From contig NMRB01000402.1 in assembly GCA_002633025.1 (NCBI GenBank), positions 320,889 to 384,888 of the forward strand: a stretch of DNA of 64,000 bases. The letters run 5' to 3'. The notes under the pieces are model-generated. The model ran no database searches and was not told where the DNA came from. It saw only the letters and a program-made list of their open reading frames with translations. Shown in pieces: positions 10,960 through 22,532 of the stretch (position 1 is its first letter; each line of letters starts with the position of its first letter). Made by a program: the position numbers and the translations under genes. The stretch comes from Notospermus geniculatus. Taxonomy: Eukaryota > Nemertea > Pilidiophora > Heteronemertea > Lineidae.

Positions 10960-11900
10960 GCCATTGCTTGCTTGCTTTTGTTGTCTTTCTCTATGATCTT
11001 TTCCACTTCTCCTCTCCATGTCTTCACCTACCGTGCCTTCCCGTTGATGTCTTGTCCATCCTACACCTTCCAAGGACTTTGTCAAACTACACGTACGCCT
11101 TACCTGCAACCTTCGTCACCACGCCACGCCTACGTGCAATCTTCATCACCACACCACGCCTTGCCTGCACCTTCCGTCACCACACCATCATGCCTTACCT
11201 GTCATCATCATCCCCTTGAACTGTACATGTCCTTGATGCCTCCTACATGTCCTACCCTGTTACTCTCTCACAGAATCTACCGTCTTCCCCGCGCCATTAC
11301 TTGTCTCCAAAAGTGGTAACCCTTTCCACACTCATTGTACTACTGCTCTCGCCTTCATCCTTCTCCTTTCGTCACAACTTACCTTTGCCTTCCAGACGCT
11401 AGTTCCTCCTCACGATACTTAAAGATAATGTATCATCACTTCATTGTTTACATTCAATGTTTGTAAACATGGATGTTTACATTATGTTATTTTGCTCTTT
11501 TGGGACATGCCGACCCACTAAATTGAATACATGTACTTTCGGTATCAAAAGGATTTCTAGAGGGGCATGCCATCCTCTCTTATCTATTTTTGAAATTACT
11601 CATAAGACAAAGAAAGACTGGACATAAACAAACAAAATGTAAATAAACAATGATTTTCGTGGCCCGCGAAAATACCGTGATACGTTATCTTTAATGCCAT
11701 CACCATTGGCCTGCTTGTTCTACTTTCTCTTGTCTTCTCTCGTCTCGTCTACATTCTCTCGTCTTACCACCACTGCCGCCTACAATCTCTCATCTGTCCA
11801 CCCTCGCCATTGACAACCAAACAATGACAGTATGCTGTCGTCCATCTTTCTACTTACCTTGCTCTCATGCCTTCCAGCTTCGGCACTTTTTTTCATCACC
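10960..11900. repeat. Degenerate pyrimidine-rich repeat region
   Basis: Plus strand is C/T-rich, with a loose unit of about 32 bp (CTTCGTCACCACGCCACGCC and variants) clearest at 11090-11215 and echoed at 11380 and 11860. On the minus strand this repeat makes several perfect-looking splice donors (AAG|GTAAGT at 11382 and 11859), which are probably by-products of the repeat. A TTAA-flanked element is inserted at 11423-11690. Confidence 0.55.
11423..11690. mobile_element. Non-autonomous DNA transposon with TTAA target site
   Basis: Terminal inverted repeat AGATAATGTATCA / TGATACGTTATCT (one mismatch), 268 bp, flanked on both sides by TTAA (11419-11422 and 11691-11694). TTAA duplication is typical of piggyBac- and Kolobok-type elements; which one cannot be decided. 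The inner part has GTTTACAT-rich sequence on the left and ATTTTCGTGGCCCGCGAAAAT, a self-palindrome, near the right end. Confidence 0.75.
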
Positions 11901-12895
11901 TTCATATGAACTCCTTTTTCAGGCAATATCTCTTGTGAGGAAGAACATCAATCATGAGTCCTCTAATAATTGCCAAAATGATTCCTTTGGGAGATTTTTT
12001 ACGTCTATTGCTTGTCGTTCTCCCCGTCAACTGACACAACTACGACCTACAACTTCGAGAACTAGTTCATGTAAGAGTACCAACATGAGTGTAATATGGT
12101 CCAGCACCATCGACTTCACCAACTTCTGACGTAAACAACGTAGCATCAAGGTGCCAGAAAAAAAGTCAAAGAGCCAATATCGTTGACTTGGTTATATAAT
12201 TTGGTGTCGGCTGCAAACAGTCCTTCTGAGGAATCAACAGGTCAGATATAGGCCAATAGGTGACATCTTGACCAATCAGGAGTGTTTAGGGGTTGCTGTA
12301 TCTGCTTGATGTCAGCCAAATGCAAAAGGGGGTTATTTCCCCACGGTGTGTGACCATTTAGTAAATGGATTTTGCCCTTCATCCGTCGCCTGGAACATTA
12401 CAAGGTTAGTTTGTCGTCAAAGCAATGACCTTATCAAAAGATGGAACCGTCTTTGACGGTAATGTTGTATAAAGTACACTAGAAAGCAGCTGGTCACTCA
12501 GCAAAGGCGAGAAACAAATCACCCATCAGGTGAACTATCAGCAAAGAGCTCTCTGGCTGGAGGGCTCGCGTCTTTGCATTCATCGACTGCCCTAAACTCT
12601 GCCCGCAGCGCTGGTGTGTAATCTTGAATGACCACCTGTAACCTTCGCCCGACAGCCGCTGGGGATCTCTTTAGGACGACAGTGATCTCCGGCAGAGACC
12701 AGCTGAATAGCTAGACGCGACACTTTACGATCAGGAAGGGATGGACTGCCGCTGGGCACGGTTATTCTTTGAAAGGTGCCTGATTTTGCCGCCAGGGCGA
12801 GTTGTGTTTATGACGCGTGTACCTATACGATGTACGAAACCAACATCTCTCGGCTACAATTACAGATGAGGCGGATTGTGGAGGGCTTTGTCACG

Positions 12896-13155
12896 AGGGC
12901 CGTTTAGACGACAAGCCAAAAAACCACATTCAGATTCGATCCGATTGGATCCGATCGACCCGCATCGGGTCTCATTTGCGTTTAGACGAGATTTTAATGC
13001 GGTCGTATGTGGTCCAATGCGGTCTAATGTGGATTCGGGGCCGTTTTAAATCCACATTGGACCGCATTGGGTAGCGTTTACACGCAAGAGTTTTGAACCA
13101 CAATCAGATTCGATCGGATCGCATGTGGATTTTTGCCTGTCGTCTAAACGGCCCT
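12896..13155. mobile_element. Foldback MITE with internal GATC/CCGAT repeats
   Basis: Ends AGGGCCGTTTAGACGACA and its inverted partner, 260 bp. Inside are repeated short motifs (GATTCGATCCGATTGGATCC, GATCGGATCG) and inverted blocks GTGGTCCAATGCGGTC / GGACCGCATTGG. So the element is a palindrome built from smaller palindromes. Confidence 0.8.
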
Positions 13156-13643
13156 AGTGTTCCAAATCCGTCATTGCTCGTTATGGAGTTACATCTAGGT
13201 TTCTCAATTAAACTCAACATCGCTTACGGTGAACGAGTAGTTTTAAACTGCCGATGTCGAGAGAGAGAATTAATAACGCAGAAAACAGCGTCCTCCAGTC
13301 AGTCCCCACGCAATAGTTTACAACCTTCGTTCGCTCCTTTTCTAAGCTTACGAGTGGGCTTATCTTCTGCCAAGCGAGACACGTCAACAACAGAAATGGG
13401 AGCCGGCTGCAGGTGGCATTTCCCATCGAGTCTCACGGGCACATTACTAACCAAGGCTGTGCGTAAAACAGCCGTCACTTTTTCCCAAGTAGTATTCAGT
13501 TACATGTACATGCTCTCAAGGAAGTTTTGCGGACATGACAGATACCATTTCCCAGCAACGGAGCTCGAACGCTGAGGACGGGTTCGTCCCAAGGCTTGTC
13601 GTCACACCCACCCATGCAGGGGACACCTCAGAAAACAGCCAAT

Positions 13644-13762
13644 GGGTCGTATTTTAGAATGTTCCTTAACGTTAAGGTCGACCTTAAGTCTATTGTAAAA
13701 CCATCGAGAACAATAGATTTAAGGCGGACCTTAATGTTAAGGAACATTCTAAAATACGGCCC
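13644..13762. mobile_element. Foldback MITE, 119 bp
   Basis: Ends GGGTCGTATTTTAGAATG and CATTCTAAAATACGGCCC. The arms continue inward as GTTCCTTAACGTTAAGG and its inverted partner, leaving a very short loop. Highly conserved arms suggest recent activity or conversion. Confidence 0.88.
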
Positions 13763-14045
13763 TTTATTTTCTCGCCATTCCCGCAGTGGTGAACGTTTTG
13801 TTCGAAATCTTTGTGAAGTATATTTTATTTTCCTTGTCCGCTATTGGCCTACAGTAGCGACCTGATGCATGCCTAAGCAGTAACAACGATTCAGAAAGCA
13901 ATGTCACCAAACCTGGTTTGCCAAGCACACTCGTTTTTGTTAAGATTTCTCTGGCGTATTTCAAGGGCAGTTCCAAACTTCATGACCTGGAACATTCTAT
14001 TTGAGATGTTTCTATAAGAGAATGACGTCGACGACAATGTCTTAC

Positions 14046-15557
14046 TGGTTGGTATGGCAACAGGGTCCACTTGTAGATATACAGGGACCAGAATGAAAAA
14101 GGAGGGAGCAAGAATCGATGGATTTGTAGATTCACCTGGCAATCCTTCAGGGCAAATTTCCGCGATCGGAATTTGCCTTTGCTCTTACATGTTCTTGGTG
14201 CAGATGAAAGGCAGGCGGATTGAGGAGACAGATTAGTATTATGTCTAGGAGGAACCGTCAGCCTCGTCCCTATGACTTCCGGTTCAGCAGTTCCTGTAGA
14301 GAATTTGTGAATAAGGTCCCAGGAATGACATTTAGGTGGAATTCAGGATTCAGTGTGACAGGGCACCATAGCTGCATGATGTGCCTCTTCAACAAGTGTT
14401 AAAAACCGATACCGGATTCGTCAGTCCTGGTTACGTTGTTCGTTACTGTAAAAGACACGTTTCTTTTTCGCCTGGTCTCTCGTACGTTCTGATTGGTCGA
14501 CACCGCGCATGCTCTGCTCGAGTCAATTAAGTTAAATTGATATCGCCTCTGCGGCGTTGTAAATAACAACATGTTTCAATTTATAAGGAAACATTAAGAA
14601 GATTGCGAGCGGTGAAACGTCACCTTAATAGTGAAGTGTCGGACTTTGATTGCTTTTTGACGCTACAGAGATGATATATTCGCAGGTGTTAAAGTTATTA
14701 CACCGTTAAGAACGTGTGAGGAGAGTTTCAGGTGCCAATATTGAACAAGAAACCAAACAAAGTTACTCAATGTTAAACTTCTAACTTCCCAAGTTCGTAA
14801 TCCGGGTTCTCGATATGACACTCTCGGTGCTAATTTAATGACTGCGTGTCCGATGACAATGGCAGGAGTAACTATAATTCACGGCACGACTTGATTAAAA
14901 CGTGTTTTTTTATAAAAACATGTTTCGTTATTAAAATCAATGATAGATGTTCTTTACGACCTCCTCATCTGACGTTATGATGTGGGTACAGGTCTTATCT
15001 CTGATTTATTCCACGGGTACACAGACCAATCGCATAAATGAAATTGAAATCCGCCCGTTGGTGATATTTATATAGCTTTTTCTAAAAGGATGAACTTAGT
15101 TTATCATCCTCACGATTTCGGTTACGAGGTGGCTTCCTTTTTTGAGCCAGCTATTTGAATTGCAAACTGTGGTTAGTTAGACACGTCAGTGCTAGCAATG
15201 CGCAGTGGAAAGATAACGTCTACCACCGCTGATCTCATGAGTTCGATTCCAAGCAATTGCGTTCCTATGGTGACTATGACGTCAAAGCGTCTGGCGGCTG
15301 CTTTGCTTGCAAATCATTCCGCCAGCCATAACCAGCTCGCTTGTTCAAACAATAGAGAAACAAACTGAAGCAGTCATGCCATCTACTAATAAGTCTGGCG
15401 AACAACATGCTATTTATTGGTACAAGTAATTACCAGGGTCCCCGAACGATTCAGATTTTGATTGGCAACAGTTGCAGTGAAAGGTATAGGTAATCCCATC
15501 CTGTGTCGACCGTAATAACCTATATCATGCACGGATCGAAAGAAAACATCGGCATCC
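14046..15557 (-). CDS. Two candidate minus-strand internal exons (unidentified)
   Basis: Exon 15557-15434: acceptor tract CGTCTCCTGTTATCCATAG, open for 41 codons, including HDIGYYGRHRMGLPIPFT, donor CCTG|GTAATT. Exon 14135-14046: acceptor GAAGGATTGCCAG, 30 open codons, donor ACCA|GTAAGA. The first ends in phase 0 and the second starts in phase 0, so they can be joined. No family recognised and the donors are only fair. Chance cannot be excluded. Confidence 0.18.
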
Positions 15558-16156
15558 CTATGGATAACAGGAGACGCCATCGACGGGGGATAAACGCAGG
15601 AAAAGAGATAAGTGGACAGTATTGTGGTGTAACCATGGTAACAATGGTCCCTGAATGCTGGGTAAAAACAAGTTGTGTTCCCAAATGGGTGTTTTTCTCC
15701 GCGGAAGAATCTGCTAATCATTGAGGTGATATATGCCGGACTCGGTTGGGATAATTGTCTTCGAGGTATTCGTTATCTCCTGTATATATAAGCATAAATT
15801 CCCTTGGTAGCCTTTCGCTGATGAAAACTCGTTGTTATATGGGCGGATAGGTCTTGGATTTCATGTTTCTCACAGCACGAACCATGTTCACGTTATTAGT
15901 TTGCCCCGAGGGAATGCCACCGTCCTCAGCGACACAGGAAGGATGGCCCATTCCCTCATTACTGAATGATACCTGTCTATCTTGCGTTTGATCACGCTCA
16001 GGAAGGAGCCGACGCTGGCCGGGTCAATACCGTGAGAGAAGCAGAACTTTAAGCAACACGAAATGACGGTAATGTTCCCACTTTCATCCCGCTTTCACTG
16101 TATCGACAGCGTCGAACGTGGTAGTGACTTGCCTAACAAGAAGATAAAGGGTACCA

Positions 16157-16425
16157 GGGGTCATATGCACAAAACTTCTTAACAACTTCTTGGGTCTATT
16201 CTAGAGTCTTGTACTGTTAAGTGCCAGCCTGAAGAAGACCCCGGTTGGGGTCGAAAATTTGCAAAATCTGGAAGTTGACTTCCTGTATATTATCACGTTG
16301 TGTGTCAATTTTAGTGCTATTTCTTTCTTTGTACACAAAACTTCTTAAGTGTAAAATTTCCCTTATCTTTTGCTTGGAACAAAGTTTAAGGAAAATTTTA
16401 CACTTAAGATGTTTTATGCATACGG
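16157..16425. mobile_element. Foldback element interrupted by a retroelement fragment
   Basis: A GGGGTCATATGCACAAAACT end at 16157 and a matching inverted end (TTTTATGCATACGGCC) near 16425 bracket the segment. A second internal copy of the left motif (TACACAAAACTTCTTAAG) at 16334 forms a tight hairpin with 16385-16425. The retroelement fragment with the hammerhead-like motif (16200-16335) lies between the two left motifs, consistent with insertion plus duplication of the arm. Confidence 0.55.
16200..16335 (+). mobile_element. Retroelement fragment with hammerhead-like hairpin (copy B)
   Basis: At 16229-16256: CTGAAGA, A, GACCCC, loop GGTT, GGGGTC, GAAA; followed by ATTTGCAAAAT, a possible short stem-loop. 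This matches copies at 8255-8395 and 27885-28020. The order CUGANGA, stem II, GAAA, stem III is that of a hammerhead core, with one extra A before stem II. Penelope-like retroelements are known to carry hammerhead motifs near their ends, so that origin is inferred. No reverse transcriptase is visible. Confidence 0.55.
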
Positions 16426-16566
16426 CCTCATGCTCTCGTGCAGTAACACAATCTGATCTTTGGGACACCACATCACACTGCCAAAGGTATCCGTCCCCGA
16501 AGAATAACATCGGATAACATTAGATAACATCGGAGTGTTGGTGGAACATTCGTACGCTCTCAGAAT

Positions 16567-16830
16567 CAGTGGCGGATCTAAGGGGGGGCGTGCCCGGCGC
16601 ACGCCCCCCCCCCCGTTCAGCCGCCGAACAGCAAAAATTTTCGAAGGCATATAATCAGACCCCTGATTTTCAGTAAAAAGAAAGTTCGATTTGGCCTGCC
16701 CAGGTGCCAGGAAACCGCGTTTCAGGCACTTTTACCCAAAAATTTTCGACGCTTCGCGCCTTCGGGGCTCAGGGAATGGGGGTTGCCCATTCCACGCCCC
16801 CCTGTTCGGCAACTCCTGGATCCGCCACTG
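16567..16830. mobile_element. hAT-type MITE
   Basis: Terminal inverted repeats CAGTGGCGGATCTAAGG and its partner CCTGGATCCGCCACTG, 264 bp. Sub-terminal G/C runs (poly-C at about 16603-16614) follow, and the AAAATTTTCGA motif is repeated near both sub-ends. The CAGTGGCGGATC end type is common in metazoan hAT-superfamily elements. The expected 8-bp target duplication is not intact (CTCAGAAT versus AATGGCTC). Confidence 0.75.
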
Positions 16831-17242
16831 AATGGCTCCCCCTTGGTTCGCTTCGAGAACTTGTTTCGAGGAAGAAACAGTTTTGGTAAATCGCATCAAT
16901 CTTCCATCTCAAGTCATGCAAACTGTCAAGTGCAGGGACTCGAGCGCAAATTCCTGTGTAGCCTAATCCTTCTCGCCGAGTCCATCCACCAGTCGAGATC
17001 AGAATAGACAATACCTGCCCTTGGCCTCATGACATTTAAACACACATCGTTGACAAAAGTAATTTCACCTTAAACATCTTTCCTGACGCGAGTCATTATC
17101 AACATTCGCACCTGCTGTTGATGGCCCACTTTGTCCTTGCAAAACACTATAAATGGAATGTAATTCCAGGTATACGTGAATATGTGGAGGTGAATTCTTG
17201 GGTATTCAAACCCATCATTATCTGAGGTCTGAAGGAAGAGGT

Positions 17243-17650
17243 CAGAGATAACGTTGGCTTTCAAATTGCGACACCCGCTCAGAGGTAACGTTGGCTTTCA
17301 AACTGCGTCATCTGCTCAGAGGTAACGTTGGCTTTCAAACTGCGTCATCTGCTCAGATGTAACGTTGGCTTTCAAATTGCGACACCCGCTCAGAGGTAAC
17401 GTTGGCTTTCAAACTGCGTCATCTGCTCAGATGTAACGTTGGCTTTCAAAGTGCGTCATCTGCTCAGAGGCAACATTGGCTTTCAAAGTGCGTCATCTGC
17501 TCAGAGGTAACGTTGGCACTCAAAGTGGGTCATCTGCTCAGAGGAACGTTGGCGCTCAAAGTGGGCCATCTGCCAGAGGCAACTTTGGCTTTCAAAGTGC
17601 GTCATCTGCTCAGAGGTTACGTTGGCTCCAAAATGTATCACCCGCTCTGG
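17243..17650. repeat. Minisatellite, 37-bp unit x about 11
   Basis: Eleven tandem units of 36-38 bp, consensus close to AGGTAACGTTGGCTTTCAAA CTGCGTCATCTGCTCAG. First and last units diverge (CGACACCCGCTC, ATGTATCACCCGCTC). The period is not a multiple of three, so frames through it (for example SSAQRNVGAQSGPSA) are not meaningful protein. Confidence 0.95.
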
Positions 17651-19254
17651 CATGTAAAGAATGGGACTGATTGCGAATCGAACCTATGTGGCCTCAGGTG
17701 TGACAGGTATTGACACTGCACCAATCTGACAGGCCCATAGATCACTTACTTCACTTGGTCCTGAATCCTTACGCCCGGTTACTTTTGGTCAATTTTCTAA
17801 CCATACATCTGTCCCACCTTTTGCACAGCCTACGCTTTCGTATTTTCTAGGTCTGTTCGGTTTAATGGACATCGATAGTTTTTCTTTCTGTTGATGCCAA
17901 AGCTTGGACATGAAACACTCCTTCATCTCCCGCCTTCCCGGCGATCGAGAGTTTAAAGCATTGAAGTCTCCGGTTCGTGTTTGTTGTCGTCAATTGATGT
18001 TTACTTCAACAAACCGAGCAGAAGTTACGAGTGGTTTCGGTGTGGCAATGTCGAGTGGTGGATGTGTTTTTCCATCATCTTGTCGATAGTGAACCATTCC
18101 TAATGGCTGTCTGTTTTCTTCAGCTTTATATCTCGCTTGTTTAGTGGCTGAGTCGGTAAACATATTAATGGTCGAATTCCCAAAGCGTCTCATCGAGTGC
18201 TCACGTTTTTTGACGCCATTCCGTGCACCGCACTTGATTCTAGATCTTTTAACGTGAGCTTCGTCTCTTTTCATTATTCATACAAATGATTGCTCGACAT
18301 CTCTGAACGTTAGAAAGGAGGCGGCTTTGATTCCGAGGATTGAACCGAGTAACACCACACACGAAGACCATAAAAACGGAGAAGAACTGTCTATAACTCG
18401 TCAAGCCATCGTAAAATGCTCTCTCTGTTGCTTTTGAACATTCTCAAACGCTTCTCCTCCGAGATAATGGACCATGTGGATGACGTCATGTATATTCCTC
18501 CAGCAGAGGTGGGGTGACGCCAATCTCAAAGGTCATTCAGGTTATAAAACTGATTCTGAAATCAGAAGGTATCCTCCCCCTTCTCACTTGGCACTCCCAG
18601 GTCATACTCATCTAGCTTCGGACATCATATCCTTGTGTGTCCTCTCCAACCCTGACCACAACTACCCGTCTACACTTGGACATCCCTGGATTAATCTTCT
18701 GTTGAAGAGCGGTCGGCAGACAGCCCTCAGCTTGAGTACGGCTCGGTTTTTTCATGATTGCCTCCTCGTTGTACAGTAATCAAAAGCGACGTTGGCTTGT
18801 GTACATGACATGTACATGAACTGATGAAACCTGGTGAAGCCTGTCAACCCCATGCATGTCATATGGTAGGCGCAGTTGGAGTCTAGGCTCCCTGGTGTTG
18901 TTGGCATTTTCATTGGTCAATATTGTATCATAGAGACCAATCAGACTATCATCGTCCAGCGCCAGTAGTACCACCACCCAAGATAATGCAACCAAACTAG
19001 TTATTTTCTTCCGGCATTCCTTACATGACGATAAAGAACAATAATTGTCATCATTTTCTTATCAATGCATTTTTCACGCTGTCTTTCCTCCCCGCGTTTC
19101 ATTACGATCATACTGATAGAAGGCACAATAAGGAATAAGATGCAATAAAATAGATAGCGGAGATCATTACTGGCCGACCCCTGCCCTGAACGTGATAGAG
19201 TTACGAAATATTGGTCTGGCGATACCGGGAATCGTCGTCTGCTCGCGCTAGCAG

Positions 19255-19322
19255 GGATATACGTCTGGTAATGGAAATGGTAAAATGTTTGATTGAGGCT
19301 GAGCCACAGCATTACGTGACAG
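19255..19322 (+). CDS. Candidate internal exon, 68 nt
   Basis: Acceptor GCTCGCGCTAGCAG, then 22 open codons reading DIRLVMEMVKCLIEAEPQ and four more, then a perfect donor CAG|GTAAGT. Phase is 1 at the start and 1 at the end. The other two frames contain stops. No partner exon could be assigned. It stands about 180 bp from a candidate exon on the other strand (19498-19621). Confidence 0.28.
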
Positions 19323-19497
19323 GTAAGTAGCAATATATGTGCAAAATGGATAAAAAAAAGTGGTACACGGCATCCTGCAGAACATCATGGGAGTCATCGC
19401 CCTTTCCTTCGTCATGATAATAAAGCGTAGGCAGGGAAAGCACTGGCCGCATTCAGCTCCACGAAAGCAACAACCAAAATCCTCCTTGTCCACTTAC

Positions 19498-20067
19498 CTT
19501 TTTTTCCACCGGCAACCCGCGACCCAAGTCTTATCAATAATCTATGATGTACTTTTTTCCTTTCATTCTCGATCAATTCCGTGTAGGATTTCCATTCCGT
19601 TGTGTCCACAGGCCGTCTCATTATCTCACAGATAAGCCGACTCTCGCGTTATCACAGCTGCGGCTTCAGATTGTTTTGCTGCAAAGCGGACGGTCTTAAG
19701 TCGACAACTGACCTTTCCCATCAACTCCCCCCCCCCCCCCAGCCCTCAGTCGTTCACCCTCGCGAAACCTAGCGGCGTTTCATTTCTTCACGACCATGTC
19801 ACACTGAATCGTACAATCTCCTGAAATCTCGTGACAGTGTGACTATGAGTTGGCGTTATTTTGGGATGGTCGCGCGTGCAACAACATTGGATACCGCTTT
19901 CAAACAAAGTTTGCGTTACTCATACGACTTCAAGCAATCAAAGAAACAGTTGTGCTGGCGGCAACATGAGCGGCCGATGGCGACATCCCACGCATAAAAA
20001 GGCAACATTTTGTTAAGAAAAAGGCATTATCACGTACCTTGTTGCTTTAGAAGATGCGACGATTATC
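19498..20067 (-). CDS. Candidate exons including a 29-nt microexon
   Basis: Microexon 20067-20039 (minus): a very strong acceptor tract (CTTTCTATCTATTTCCAG) and donor CAAG|GTACGTG enclose 29 nt, open in one frame (IIVASSKAT). Next block 19621-19498: starts with a possible ATG, 41 codons including DTTEWKSYTELIENERKK, and ends at a perfect donor AAAG|GTAAGTGG. If both belong to one gene, the joining acceptor near 19640 is weak. Alternatively the second block is a first coding exon. No family recognised. Confidence 0.25.
19728..19741. repeat. Poly-C tract
   Basis: An uninterrupted run of about 13-14 C residues after AACTC. Likely length-variable and prone to sequencing error. Confidence 0.9.
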
Positions 20068-20778
20068 TGGAAATAGATAGAAAGGACACAGAGAATGAAA
20101 AAGAATCAAATGGTATTAACGTGGAGATAAGAGTATTGAGTTCTCTTTACATTGTGTTGCTAAAAGAATGAATGCAAGCAACGAATTTAAAAGAGAAAAT
20201 ACTGTTATTGTGTTGATGACTTGGACTATCATCTATTTTTCACTTGTTTTTGTTGTAACAATATTGGTATTGTTGCAATGTACATTGTAATTTTATGTCC
20301 CGTCGTTGCCGTTTGTAATGGTGGCTTAGTAGTATGTTTTGAATGCAACTGGTTGTAAGCTCTTTCAAATGAAATTCATTCATCACTGAAAGGAGCGATC
20401 ACAAACGAAAGGAATTCACCTCACCCACTCTCCCAGCCAAAGCCAAGATAACCGTGACATTATGCATTATCTAGTCACCAGGTATCCACTTTTTTACATT
20501 TTGAAAATTCAAACACAACACATGCAAGTTGATATGATGTGAATGTCGTCAGCAGCAACCATGCTTCGTTAGGCTTCCTCGGTGTTTATTTAACAGTTGC
20601 TATGGAAACCAACCACAACCAGACGGCAGCGTCAAGGCAGCGGTGCAGACGGCAGAAATCAGATACCCACATGATAACAAGATCTACGATACCATTTAAT
20701 TTCTATTTGCCCCCGATGAAAAACCTGCCACTGCTAAGTACAAAGGTATCAAATGCTGCTCACGATGCCAGAAGACAT

Positions 20779-20999
20779 ACCGTAACTTCCTTTCTAAGAG
20801 GTTACGGTCTATGACCAACTCTGACCAGTACGCCTTCTGTATTGAGCTATTCAGAGTCTCCATCAACCCACCCACATTAGGCCTGACTGGCTTTTCAGAA
20901 TGGTAGGCCTATACATCTCGACTGACACTGGCAGCTAAGGTTTGCAACTGAAGTGTGGCTTGAGTGACGGACCGTGACCTCCTAGAAGGAAGTTACTGT
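20779..20999. mobile_element. Possible inverted-repeat element with self-palindromic ends
   Basis: Left 20779-20808 ACCGTAACTTCC...GTTACGGT and right 20971-20999 ACCGTGACCTCC...AGTTACTGT are inverted copies of each other. Each arm is also nearly self-complementary (ACCGTAAC with GTTACGGT). The spacer of 160 bp shows no structure. Confidence 0.5.
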
Positions 21000-22161
21000 C
21001 ACTGCCAGGTCAGAGGCACAATCATCTGCAAGTCATGCGGATCACTGGCCCATTGACCATCCATGTCTATTTCCTTGAAGGTGGCACTTCCCTGCCTTGG
21101 TTGGATGCACATTTTCTATAGGACTATGGCACTCAGGTGGTCAATCGGTAAATTGTGCCTCTAACTAAACCTGGGAGTGGCTAGCTCTGATTGCCCTCTT
21201 AATGGGAAAGGAGAGTACACAATACTGGTTGCAAACTGCAACCCTTGTCGATTTCTTGTTTCTGAAATTGTATCGAAAGAAGTAGGTGTCACTGAGGACA
21301 AACAACCCAAGTCCGATGAATGCGAAAGTAAAATAAGATTCTTCCATGAATTGTATCTTGTTTCGTAATTGTTTATTGATATTACCATGGGAACGTTGAT
21401 GAATAAATTGGATACTGCCGAATGTGAAATCGACGGGGATCTAAATAAGGTTCTTAAGTGCAGTTACATCGTCATGACTTCAGTGGATGAATTCTACTTT
21501 GTTAAGATTTAGGAGTGTCCAACACGTGATGGGTTAGAGGGAAGAAAAGATGATTCACAACACGAAATGAGTAACCTGCTTGAGTTACAGACGGTAGGCC
21601 AAAAGGACGTTAAAGAACAGAACAAAGCAATGCAATGACGTCGCGTCATAACGTCTTTGACGCAGTGCAACAGAGGAGAAACGTCCAAAAAGGTACAACC
21701 GTTCAAAGTGTCTCCAAGTGGCAAGCAGTTCGAGGGTTCTCATTCCTGTCCATAATTCTCTTTCTATCATCATGCTAGTCTGTTTGGTTATTGCAATTCT
21801 CGGCCGATGGCCATTTCCTCCTCGCCGGAAAGGGAACTGAATAGACAGCAATATCGCTTTCACTCTGAGTGAGGCTGTATTGTGTATGTAATGGTATCAG
21901 TGAAGAGATGGTGATGATCTGAACAAAGAGCTATCCGGTGGTTTCGTCCATGGTTACTTAATATGGCGACTATTCTTTGGTATGAGCGGAAAGGTGGATA
22001 TCTCCAAGGGACAATCATGATGGATTCTTCCATCTGTACGATGGGAATATGTATCCACAAGTTACGGACAGACTGATTTATCTGCCAGCATTACTTAACA
22101 AAACTTTCTGAGGGTTTCGTCACCATTAACCCCTATCGTACTCCAAGTTACTTGCAGTATA

Positions 22162-22320
22162 GATGAGTTTCGTTAGCAGCAATCTTGCCAAAGTTAGGTC
22201 ATCATCATGGGAATTTCCCCCACTGGGGGATGGGAGAACCAATCATCTGTCACTCTGGAAGAGAATTCCCATGGTGATGACCTAATTTTAGCAAGATGGC
22301 AGCTCGCGAAACTTCACATC
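22162..22320. mobile_element. Foldback MITE, 159 bp
   Basis: Inverted arms GATGAGTTTCGTTAGCAGC... and its partner ending ...GCTCGCGAAACTTCACATC. The inner arm shares TTAGGTCATCATCATGGGAA with its complement. The loop contains CCCCCACTGGGGG. Confidence 0.8.
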
Positions 22321-22360
22321 CCATTTTGTTTTGAGGTATATTCTGACCGTTAGAGCTCTG

Positions 22361-22532
22361 GGGCCATATTCATACATGTATTCATAAAAACTACTTAAGT
22401 CTAAGTATGTTTGTGAATGTGGACCCTGGGTCCACATACTGTATATAACTTAGTCAAAGTGTGATACTTATCTTTTGTGTTGAAGAAAGGGTAAGTGTCA
22501 CACTTAGACTCAAGTAGTTTTATGAATATGGG
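22361..22532. mobile_element. Foldback MITE with GGGGCCATATTCAT end
   Basis: Left end GGGGCCATATTCATACATG and inverted right end TTTATGAATATGGG. The arms continue as ACTACTTAAGTCTAAGT and its partner ACTTAGACTCAAGTAGT. The centre holds GGACCCTGGGTCC, a perfect palindrome. Confidence 0.8.

Noticed and set aside
10816-11319. 167-codon plus-strand frame rich in Ser/Pro/Thr
   Set aside because: It reads through a pyrimidine-rich degenerate repeat, which removes stops by composition alone.
11382-11859. Perfect minus-strand donors AAG|GTAAGT
   Set aside because: Both lie in the same degenerate repeat and recur as variants in neighbouring units, so they are best explained by the repeat.
17243-17650. 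Regularly spaced repeats, CRISPR-like at first glance
   Set aside because: The repeat units are contiguous with no unique spacers and the context is eukaryotic; it is a minisatellite.
17751-17800. Minus-strand exon before the donor GAA|GTAAGT near 17750
   Set aside because: All three frames upstream of the donor are closed by stops before any usable acceptor.
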